Source: Adiantum capillus-veneris
Taxonomy: Eukaryota > Streptophyta > Polypodiopsida > Polypodiales > Pteridaceae
Assembly: GCA_014529385.2 (NCBI GenBank)
Contig: CM043968.1
Coordinates: 10,985,648 to 11,045,647 of the forward strand
Direction of reading: 5' to 3'
DNA: 60,000 bases
A model generated the notes under the pieces. The model was not told where the DNA came from, made no database searches, and saw only the letters and a list, made by a program, of their open reading frames with translations. Each line of letters begins with the position of its first letter. Positions within the stretch are counted from its first letter, which is position 1. Shown here in pieces: positions 1 through 8,324 of the stretch. Made by a program: the position numbers and the translations under genes.

Positions 1-3
1 CAT

Positions 4-10
4 TATAAAA
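4..10 (+). promoter_or_regulatory. TATA box of the first + strand gene
   Basis: TATAAAA lies 83 bp before the ATG at 93 and is followed by a G-run and a CT-rich leader, as in a compact RNA polymerase II promoter. The rest of the promoter lies outside the window. No other TATA is seen before the ATG. Confidence 0.6.
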
Positions 11-92
11 GGGGGGCCACCTAACTCATTCACTATTTTCACTTTTGCAACTCCTGAGCTCCTCCACTCTCTATCCACACCCTAGGCTAAAC

Positions 93-1667
93 ATGGATGC
101 TACCACAGCCTCTGCATCTGTACCCACATCCACCCCTTTGTCACGCTTCATCCTCTTCCTCGAGGACACCAAATACAAAGGGAAGTTGGACCTCACCTTT
201 ATTACTCGTCTCCCTGACCTTGACGCCACAGTTGCCCTTCACATGGATGCATTTGAGGAGATTTCTGCGTTCATGGAGGAGCACATCATAAAATATTCTG
301 TATCTATCCCCCCACATGCAGGGATCTGGGTGCCTTGTGATCTTTTGCGCTATATACACAAAGGTGATCGCCCATTCTCCAAGCGGTTGCAACGATTCCA
401 AGAAATTGCAACCAATGCAGGCCATTACTTGGACGAGCAAGCCCCTGGGGTGTCAGCGCTCAAGAAGCGCAAGTTGGGGGTGGAGTACTTTTCTCGGCTC
501 GCAACATTTATCTTCTTGGTGAGCGAGGAACCTGATTTGGAGGAGCTCCGCTTACCACACGTTCAAGTTGGGTCCTTTATCAAGGACACCAAGGAGCAGC
601 AGGTTATCCCCATGAACCCTGCAGCGGAAGGAAAAGCACACCAGCTCGAGTACCCTAGGGGTCTTGAGGAAGTGGTTGAGAAATCCATAGTTGCGGCTGG
701 CCCTAGTGACACTCCAGTGCCACTACCACTGATGGATGTGGCTATCCCAAAGGTAGAAATTAGCCGCTTCTCCTCAGTGTTAGTGGATGGGGAGGAGTTT
801 GTGTTCCTGCATGATTTAGAAAAAGCATTTGGCCTGCGCATGGATGAATGCTTGAGCGTGCTATGCAACAGCAGCAAATGTCCCTTAGACAATACGCCAG
901 ATGCCCTAGAAAGCAAGCTCTTGCCAGATGGGGACTTTGTTACTGACACTATTGCAGTTGTATGTGCGGAGGTCCTGGTAGCAGAGCAGTTGCACGTGGC
1001 TCATGAAGATTTCCAAGCCACGCAAGCCAAGGTTGAGGCTGCTAGGATGCCTATGCCATTATGCAACCTCCCATCTGATGATCCAAAGCTTGTATCTGTG
1101 GTGCATGGGAGCATTGACTTGGATGCAAAGGGCAACAGGGAGGAGGATGACAAGGAGCAGAAGGTAAACTGTATCCTAATTTTCATGTTACTATTTTATC
1201 CTTTGTTGTCTTTTTTCTCAACCTTCATCGGTTTATGACAGGATGTTGTGGAGGTTGATGATTTTGCTGCAAGGACAGGTGGCAAGCGGACGGGCTTTGG
1301 ACCTCAAGCTTCCCTTGCGCATTACCTCGGACAACTCCCTCCTAGCGATGTGGCCATTATCCATAATGAATTTACTCCCCAAGCCCATTTTATGACTTGG
1401 TCGTTAAAAGCTTTGAGCAAGTTTTTGTGTTTGAGTACCATTGCTCAAACTGCGCATCAAGTGTTCCTAGTGCGTAGATCCCTTGTATGCACAATGTTTG
1501 GCACTGGCTTTCGTGGTAAAGTGCTTGCCCAGATAGGGATACATGCTTCCATTGGCTCAACTGACCCAAATGCCATAGCGCAGTCCCTCTTGACTGGGGA
1601 GTTGCCTTACGCGCAAAATAGGCGCCAGGAAATGGTCAAAAAAATTCTGAACTCCTCAGATACATGA
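93..1667 (+). CDS. Unrecognised 498-aa protein, two exons, partner gene of the histone/transposase unit
   Basis: The ATG at 93 sits in a good plant context (AAACATGG); the same frame is open upstream but has no earlier ATG. Exon 1 runs 93-1163 and ends AAG|GTAAACT. The intron of 78 bp ends TTATGACAG|GA, and exon 2 runs 1242-1667, both in phase 0. Skipping the intron joins two open frames and avoids a hydrophobic read-through tail, so the splice is well supported. The protein is soluble-looking with no signal peptide or membrane segment. The C-terminal half of exon 1 has acidic stretches and exon 2 is helix-rich. I recognise no family. It converges on the H3-like gene 1 kb away, with a palindrome between, and AATAAA near 1690 could serve polyadenylation. 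Its place beside a transposase suggests an accessory transposon protein; that is inference. Confidence 0.7.
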
Positions 1668-1831
1668 TGTAAAATCACCGTGCTAGAAGGAATAAAAAAT
1701 ATTTGAAATTGCAAATTCTTTTCAATCTGATTTGTCAATCTTGAAAATTGTTTCAATTGGTGATATGAATTGTTTTTTGACTTTGTTATTTCAAGGTATG
1801 TAATTGCAGTCAATTTGAGTATAATTGTGAT

Positions 1832-2001
1832 TTTTAAGTACCCTAGGGGGTTAGATTAGCCTATAAGGGGCAAAAAATGCCTGGCCACAAGGGTGCGCAA
1901 ATGGCCCATCCATCAGTTTTGGATGGGCCATTTGCGCGCCCTTGTGGCCAGGCATTTTTTTGCCCCTTATAGGCCAATATACCCCCTAGGGTACTTAAAA
2001 A
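1832..2001. repeat. Near-perfect 170-bp hairpin 1
   Basis: The sequence reads from TTTTAAGTACCCTAGGGGG to its reverse complement CCCCCTAGGGTACTTAAAA. The arms are about 82 nt, with a loop of a few bases around 1916, a handful of mismatches and one extra A in the right arm. It has the look of a foldback MITE or a strong RNA hairpin. No target-site duplication is obvious. Confidence 0.9.
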
Positions 2002-2333
2002 GCACAAATTTATTGCAATGGATTGGTTTTGCATCATTCATTTAAATGCAATCTTTTTATGGCAATTCCAGTATATGTTCACACTCAAGGACACTAGAAA
2101 AGCTCAAATCAATTATGAAATGAAGTTTCCAGCAAACTATCACTTGCTTTAGCTCTACCTACTACACCCTTGCACCAAAAAGTCAAATTACATTGGACAC
2201 TTGGTTTCACAATATGTTATTTGTTTTGATATCCTATAAGGAATTCAAAGCTTGAAATGACCAAAAAAAGGTGTCCATAAGGATCCATATAAAATATTGA
2301 TGCAAAACCAATAGGTTTTAGTAAATTTGGTTA

Positions 2334-2502
2334 TTTTAAGTACCCTTGGGGGTAGATAAGCCTACAAGGGGCAGAAAAAGGCCTGGCCACAAGGGTGCAC
2401 AAATGGTCCATCCATCAGTTTTGGATGGGCCATTTGCGCGCCCTTGTGGCCAGGCCTTTTTCTGCCCCTTGTAGGCTTATCTACCCCTAAGGGTACTTAA
2501 AA
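2334..2502. repeat. Near-perfect 169-bp hairpin 2
   Basis: Same design and loop as hairpin 1, starting TTTTAAGTACCC and ending GGGTACTTAAAA. Pairing continues outward through AGTAAATTTG / CAAATTTACT to about 2320-2517. The bases that differ from hairpin 1 have changed on both arms, so the stem is kept. Confidence 0.9.
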
Positions 2503-2658
2503 TGCACAAATTTACTGAAATTGACTACAATTACATACAGAACTTGAAATTACAAAGATAATAGACAGAGTAGACACAACTGTTGATCATATTGTCATTG
2601 GAAATTCAAATCATTACAAAGATAAGGGTGTGCAATACAAAAAGAGGGGTAACTTCGG

Positions 2659-3555
2659 CTAATGCTCGAAGTCTCGTCGCAATCGTCGTGCAAGCTGCAT
2701 ATCTTTTGGCTGTATTGTCACTTGCTTTGCATGAATGGCACATAGGTTGGTATCTTCCAACACTGAAATGATGTGGGCCTCTGCAGCTTCTTGAATAGCC
2801 TCTAGCGCTATTGCTTGCATTCTATACTGATTTCCATAGCTTTGAAGCACTTCCTTCACAGTGCGAGCAAAGGGGGCGCGTCGAATCAAGAGCTCCGTCG
2901 TCTTCTGGTAGTGGCGGATTTCTGCAGATACCCTTGCTATTTTTCGGCGCCGCTGCGGTTGTCTTGGGGGCACTTGCACATTTGTTGGCGGGCGGCATGA
3001 AGGCTTCTTGAAAAACTTAGACTTGCGTCTGTTTACATGCTTAGGGGCTGGTTCTGCAGCTTGTTCTGATTCTTCCTCTTCCCTTGGTTGCCGATCTTGT
3101 CGTGTGGGGAGAGCTCCCTTGCCTTGAGGCAATGTCTTCCCCCCAACGGCCACCCGGTGTGTGCGCGATATTTTTTCTCGCAGCCATGGTGGCTCACTCT
3201 CTGATTCGGTGTCTGTATTGACCACCCGAGTCCAGGATGGTCCTGCTTGTGATTGGGGGCGCGACGGCTGCTCCCTATCGGACTCTGATGTTTGCTGGCC
3301 CTCTGCTTCTCTCCAGCGCTGGGCACGTTGCTTCATTCTCTTTCTAGGTGTTATATCTTGAGGAGGTGGAGATTCAACAGTCCTTGATGACTCTCGTGCC
3401 CTACCACCATGCCCACTACCAGAAGAGTTCCTGGAACGGCCAGGTGTTCGTGGCCGTTTTCTTGTGCCTTTAAGCCATGACGGCTTCTCACATCCTTGGA
3501 GGGTGTTTTTGTTGGCAGGCGGATGCTCTTTCGTGGTTTGTTTGGTGCGCGCCAT
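2659..3555 (-). CDS. Histone H3-like protein with a 200-residue N-terminal extension
   Basis: Intronless 298-aa frame, ATG in a CGAAATGG context. Residues 2-7 (ARTKQT) equal the first six residues of the mature H3 tail. After that the tail is unlike H3: long, rich in R, K, S, P and E, and carrying a basic RRKSKFFKK stretch. Residues 204-298 align with H3 from the alpha-N helix to the C-terminus without a gap. They keep [13 protein letters not shown], the [12 protein letters not shown] block and the VTIQPKD...LARR end; residues matching H3 K56, R63, R69, R83, C110, H113 and K122 are present. Loop 1 has H3 length, not the longer CENH3 loop, but APFxRTVK and LARRL recall CENH3. Expected role: replaces H3 in nucleosomes or mimics its tail. 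It lies 166 bp downstream of the transposase stop on the same strand, with its own TATA. Known for the family: the H3 fold pairs with H4. Inference: carried by a mobile element. Confidence 0.85.
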   Translation of the reverse strand: MARTKQTTKEHPPANKNTLQGCEKPSWLKGTRKRPRTPGRSRNSSGSGHGGRARESSRTVESPPPQDITPRKRMKQRAQRWREAEGQQTSESDREQPSRPQSQAGPSWTRVVNTDTESESEPPWLREKISRTHRVAVGGKTLPQGKGALPTRQDRQPREEEESEQAAEPAPKHVNRRKSKFFKKPSCRPPTNVQVPPRQPQRRRKIARVSAEIRHYQKTTELLIRRAPFARTVKEVLQSYGNQYRMQAIALEAIQEAAEAHIISVLEDTNLCAIHAKQVTIQPKDMQLARRLRRDFEH

Positions 3556-3612
3556 TTCGTTGGTAAGAGCTCACCTGTTCTTAAGAAATGAGTGATTTAT
3601 GAGAGCATGCAA

Positions 3613-3620
3613 TATTTATA
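3613..3620 (-). promoter_or_regulatory. TATA box of the H3-like gene
   Basis: On the minus strand TATAAATA lies about 58 bp before the ATG at 3555, leaving a leader of roughly 28 nt. The transposase stop codon is only about 100 bp upstream, so the promoter is compact. The palindrome at 3622-3642 sits just upstream of it. Confidence 0.6.
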
Positions 3621-3621
3621 A

Positions 3622-3642
3622 GGGCCCATTTAAAAAGGGCCC
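3622..3642. promoter_or_regulatory. GGGCCC-spacer-GGGCCC palindromic pair upstream of the H3-like TATA
   Basis: Two GGGCCC hexamers, each its own reverse complement, are separated by nine A/T bases and end next to the TATA box. GGGCCC-type sites are bound by TCP factors in promoters of cell-cycle and histone genes in plants, so an operator role is possible. That is inference from the motif and position only. Confidence 0.35.
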
Positions 3643-3721
3643 TGTTCACACTAATTTTTTTTAAAAGAAGTATTATTTTTTAAATAAACATGTTGCTAAG
3701 AGTTGGACCCTGCGTTCACGT

Positions 3722-6639
3722 TTAGTGACTCGCCCACTTTGATCCTTGTCGCACTCTGCATCGCCGCCATGTAGCATGCTTGGTGGGACCTTGCGACATT
3801 TGCCACTTGTTGCTATGCTCTTGACGACTCCATTTGCGCACTTCAATAGCAATCTTGGATTGTCGCGCACGCTCCATTGTGAGCTTACGAGCAAATGTTG
3901 TGCGAAAAAACCAGTTGAACATCTCCTCCAAATAATTGGATTGCACCATTCCACCACCATGTCGAGTATTTTTGAAGTACACTCCCCTTGCTCGATAATG
4001 GGACTTCTCCATGCCTTGAGTGCTAAAAATTTCAAGCGATCCATACTTGTGCATAAAAAATGCACCATGCGCAAACAAGATATGCTGTTCACATGAGCAA
4101 ACGATCCACATTAGTAAATAAAAACAATCCCTTGTAATGAATACACCATGAATGACTTACCATGTAATGTGTGATGTTATTTTCACCCCAAGAAAGGGTG
4201 AAGACCTTGGTAAAATCCGCCAAAGCTTCTTGAAATGATTGCCGTTGTTCTTCTGTTGTGCTGTTAATGCTCATAAGCTTGACCATTTTATCAAAATGGG
4301 CCCAAACTTGCTTGCGCTTGTTTGCAAGCTCGCCATTTGAATCATTGTCAGTAGTAGCTTTGCATAACTCCTTCCAAAGCTCCCAAAGGTTACCTGCCTG
4401 CTGGTTGGAGCTGCTTTGAGCATCATATCGACTTGGCTTTCCTTGGGAAACTTTCTTCAAAAAGTGTCTAGCTTTTTGTCCACTCATTGACACTTGTTGA
4501 GCAATTTCATGGGCCTCCCCTGTGTTCTTTGCAGCAACTATAGACACATTTCCACCGTGACAGCCAATGGAATTCAAGAGTACCTCCACTCTTTCGATCG
4601 CTTCCTGGGACTTTTCCAACGGTTTCATTGTGAAAGCATAGTCAATGTGGAGCTTCAATAGCCTATCAAAAATACGCATGAATGCGTGTAATGTACAAAA
4701 ATGTACATTCGATAGAGGAAATCGAAAGATTGGATTCCAAGTGTGGTCCTTTTGATCACGGTCTGGGGCATTGAGCATGGGACATCTCAGAATAGACGCT
4801 TCCCATTCTCTACCTTCATCTCCGACATCATGACAATCTAACCCTTGTTCTCCATGCCCTTGCCATGGAAGCATGTAACTGGCCTTTGCAGTGCTCTTAT
4901 GTGATTTTTGTCCATTAGGTTTGTACCCTCGAGTGCAAAATGGACAAGGCATGAGAGAAGAAGCCCCTTGTTTGCAGCCAAGCAAACACTTTATGGTCTT
5001 CAAATCCCCACCTAAGTGCCACTCCACATCATAACTACCAAAGCCCTCAATCTCCAACTTCTGACCTGCAATTTGGGAGTGTATTACTTCTGTGATCCAT
5101 GGAGTTCTCTCAAAAATCCATGAAAGTACTCCATTGGTCTCTTTGGGCACCTCAATAGCACCCAACCACCAAATGTCTTTCTCTGATTGCACGCTAAAAG
5201 ATAGGGTGGGATATGGCTCGACTGAATCCCTTCGCTTGGTTGGCAGAAGGGCCTCGTTCATTAGAGTGACACTTAGCCTCTCTAACCTTCGGCCTTTCAC
5301 TATTTGACACTCATCGAGTTTCAGCACAAAAGCGACTTTTGTGCCAAGCACTACAAAATAAATAGTGCTAAGACCTTAAACTTCAGCTTCTATGAAAAGA
5401 ATAATACCAAAGAAAAAAGTAAAGTGTGTCACCTTCTTCAGGTAACTCGTAAAATCTAAGCATGGCTTCTTGAAGCCTTCTAAGATCCACGAAAATATTG
5501 TTCCACATTGTGTAAGGAAAGCCCTTATTCGAAGGTCTTATGGATTGTTTCTTACCTTTTCCCCTTGTCTTTGTTGCGCACGAAGCATAAAGGGAAGTTG
5601 GCATTGTGTCCTCAATGTGTAGGTATGTCCCAATGCGGGAGAACACATCTTCGTTTGTGGCCTTCTTTGCGAGCTTGACCTTGTGAGGAACGGGAAATAG
5701 GTTTTCCACAATGCCATGTTCTTTGAGGGCATCCTTTAGGAGTTGAAAAATAGCCTGATAGGCTTTGGTGCTGATTCCAGCCTCATCACAAGCTTGTTGA
5801 ACGTCATCATCATTAACCACATTTCTTAATTTACGCATAAGGTCCTTGGTGACTGCATCCTTAATGTGCTTACCTCCAGGTGATTGTAAGATAGAAATAA
5901 CGTCCTCGGTATTGAGACAACTAGTGAGAAGGTTGACTCGATTATCTTGGCTTGTTCCACCGCATGCCTCTTGGATGAATTTTCTAGCAACAAATAAACA
6001 TAAATGTTAGAAAATAGTGTGAAGTAAGAATGCAGCATGCAAGTAAAGACCAAATCACCTTGTGGTTGTAACTCGTCGTTTGCGTGCTCCTCCGGAATGT
6101 GCAAGAGTTTCAATGGATGAATAAGGGCGTTTGCGTTCGCTTGCACCAAGGGGTGTTTCTTTCAAGTATGTGACGGTGTTGGTAAGCTTTTGGATGTGGG
6201 ACTCCTTTTCTTGCATTTGTTGTTCAAGACTTTTAACTACCCTCTCCGAAGAGGCAACACTCTCTTGTAATGCCGTCGTCTTGAGGTGAAGAGCTTGACA
6301 TTCGTGCATCCACATATGCAAAGAAGCACCTGCACCCATACACAGCCGCTTGCAATAGCCTAACAAGCCTGCTTCTCCCCTCCCAAGAAATTGAAGAAAT
6401 GTGGAAAGGCTATTAAACGGTGGATGGAAGCGGCTTATAGGATCGTAAGGGTACAAATGGCCATCCACCCAAATGTCAACATTGGTCTCACAAGCGGTGC
6501 GACGAACCTGTGATGACCTTTGATCACCTTCACTAGTGGTCTTCGGTGCAAATGCCGTGGGTAAGCGAATATGTATGCTTTTGGTGTGCGGAGTACGTGG
6601 TGGTGGAAGAAAACCATTTGTGATGTCCGTGAGCACCAT
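3722..6639 (-). CDS. Spliced DDE transposase-like protein, 894 aa, with N-terminal coiled coil
   Basis: Exons are 6639-6059, 5983-5433, 5350-4161 and 4084-3722. All junctions are GT-AG (ACAAG|GTGATT, GAAG|GTGACA, ATG|GTAAGT; acceptors TTGCTAG, TTTGTAG, GTGAACAG) and the phases fit throughout. Residues 115-162 form a coiled coil and RKRR near 187 could be a nuclear signal. The core runs from exon 3 to exon 4: LKLDECQ (D390), LGGDLKT (D493), a CPFC pair (C513, C516), TLHAFMRI, and STQGMEKSH (E800). This order matches the RNase H-fold transposases with a Cys insertion found in KDZ-like and invertebrate elements (GGDxK, CxxC, QGxEK), not TNP2. Expected role: cutting and joining DNA ends in the nucleus. 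No stop or frameshift interrupts the model. The family name is from memory of motifs; the catalytic roles are inferred. Confidence 0.75.
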
Positions 6640-6685
6640 GGAAGCTGTTGCGTGAGGAAGCAAATGATGAAAAGATAGAGGGGGA

Positions 6686-6786
6686 ATGGGGAGGAGGAGG
6701 AAGGTAGGGGCAGAGAGGGAGAGGAGAGGGAGAGGGAGAGGGAGAGGGAGAGAGGAGGGAGGAGGGAGGAGGGAGGAGGAGGAGAG
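6686..6786. repeat. GGAGGGA / GAGAGG low-complexity tract before the transposase gene
   Basis: Almost pure purine on the + strand, so CT-rich on the coding strand, ending 47 bp before the transposase ATG. CT-rich tracts are common in plant leaders and core promoters, and this may be the transcription start region of that gene. No TATA is clear. Confidence 0.6.
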
Positions 6787-6791
6787 AACAA

Positions 6792-8324
6792 AATGTTTAT
6801 TACTTTTTGGGGGAAAAGATTTTTGAAAAAATGGACTTTCTAAGCTTGTGGGTTAAAAAATGGATCAAAAAATGAATTTTGGATATGTATATATGCTAGG
6901 AGGGAGTTTTAAGTAAAAAACAAATAAAAATGAAAATTTTTTAAAAAAGTCAAATTTTGACTCTTTTTGACCCACGGAATTGCTGATGTGGACACACCCC
7001 TATGCTTCCTTCACTTTAAAAAAAGCTAGAGAGAGAAAGCAACCCTTTAGGTCCACATCCTACATTTGTCTTAAAAAAAGGCTAGAAAAGCCTACTCAAA
7101 ACTACCTTCTTCAATGCCCTTGCCCCCTAAACCCCACACAACATTAGCCTTAATCCCTAAAAATTAGGATTCCTTACGAGGCCCATGCAAGGCTCATATT
7201 TCTCTTAATGGTAAGAAAAAAGCAAGAGAGCAATGAATCAAAGATAAACCTAGTCTCAACTTCACCAACTTAGAAAATAAAAGGCTTGACCAAATAGGAC
7301 AACCAAAACCTAAACATATTCTTTGTTTATAGGTAAAGAAACTTGCCATTAACAAAACATCACAAGCACCAAATGAAGTACATCAAAGAGAAAGTAATGC
7401 AAAATCACATTACAAGGAAACCACCCCAAGGCAAGTCAAGGTACACCTCTTGACTCCTCGTACCCACAATAAGGATCTCCATAAGTCTACCATTATACCA
7501 TGGAAAAATGACTAACCCCAATAAACCCAGGGCATTGGCTTGGGGCCCTTATAATGAATGCCAAGGTAGTTCCCCCCAAATACCAAGGACCAACAATGCA
7601 CTAGGTCACATATAACACTCACAAAACATAAAATTTTTTATTGCTTGGTGTTTTGGTTTCCTTTTTGTCAACCCCTTTTTGGACACATTCTTTCATTTAT
7701 TTGACCAAAACATTGATCTATCTATCAATGTTTTGGTCTCTTCTACATGAATATAGCTCAAGTGATATCGAGTTAAGAGTTAGTGCTTACACCATAAGCT
7801 TAGAGCATGCTAAAGATGGTTATTCTATTAAGAAAAGTCTCTTATCAACCAACTTAGTTAGAACAAGGATTAAATTTAGCTTGAAGTCACTACTAACTAC
7901 TGATGTTTACCTACAATAAGGTCAAAATTTAACACATTATATATCATGGAATGGATGACTCTTTGATGCCAAATATGTAACTTGCATGGTAGTGAAATGG
8001 AATGAGAGCTCTTTGGTTGCCAAACTTGCAATGTCCTTGATCTCTCAACAAATGTATCTCAAGATCTTCTAGCATGTGTTCATGAATGTCTAACTCAAAT
8101 CAACACTTTTCATGGTGTAGGCATCTTTATAGGTCGTGAACATGGTCTAAATATTTGAAGCATGGATATGGTCAAAGAAACTCTAGGAGATCTTTGAGGA
8201 TGTGCTAGAGTCTTTGGTGGCTCAAAATTCTTGGAGATTGATCTCGTCTATATCTATGTCCATAATCTTGAATATAAGTCAATATATCCTCACATCTATG
8301 AAAATCCAGTAGCCTGGGGTGGAT
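6792..8324. other. AT-rich stretch with no recognisable gene
   Basis: About 1.5 kb of AT-rich sequence with scattered A- and T-runs. The only open frame of note (7641-7919 +) has no family features and an AT-driven composition. The right edge of the histone/transposase unit may lie here, but I find no inverted repeat or target duplication to mark it. Confidence 0.5.

Larger units (their letters stand above)
1755..2590. repeat. Approximately 840-bp imperfect inverted repeat between two convergent genes
   Basis: Sequence left of hairpin 1 (about 1775-1831) matches the reverse complement of sequence right of hairpin 2 (about 2503-2560), including a shared TATGTAATTG(C/T)AGTCAATTT stretch. Sequence right of hairpin 1 (2002-2095) matches the reverse complement of sequence left of hairpin 2 (about 2245-2333), including TTGGTTTTGCATCA. 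The two arms therefore face each other around a spacer of roughly 150 bp, and each arm carries one self-complementary hairpin. The repeat ends near the stop codons of both neighbours, so both 3' UTRs should run into it. Arm edges are approximate because the flanks have diverged. Confidence 0.7.

Noticed and set aside
45-92. Extension of the first + strand protein upstream of the ATG at 93
   Set aside because: The frame is open to position 45 but begins with TTG; the first ATG in good context is at 93.
1248-1667. Exon 2 of the first gene as a separate gene
   Set aside because: It lacks an ATG at its start and joins in phase to the upstream frame across a canonical GT-AG intron.
2811-3361. Plus-strand open frames opposite the H3-like gene
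   Set aside because: They are shadows of the minus-strand coding sequence, with no features of their own.
2659-3555. Calling the H3-like protein a centromeric CENH3
   Set aside because: Loop 1 lacks the CENH3 insertion, the tail begins with canonical ARTKQT and the gene has no introns. A CENH3 origin remains possible but is not shown.
7641-7919. 92-codon plus-strand ORF
   Set aside because: AT-driven composition, no family features and no promoter or splice context.
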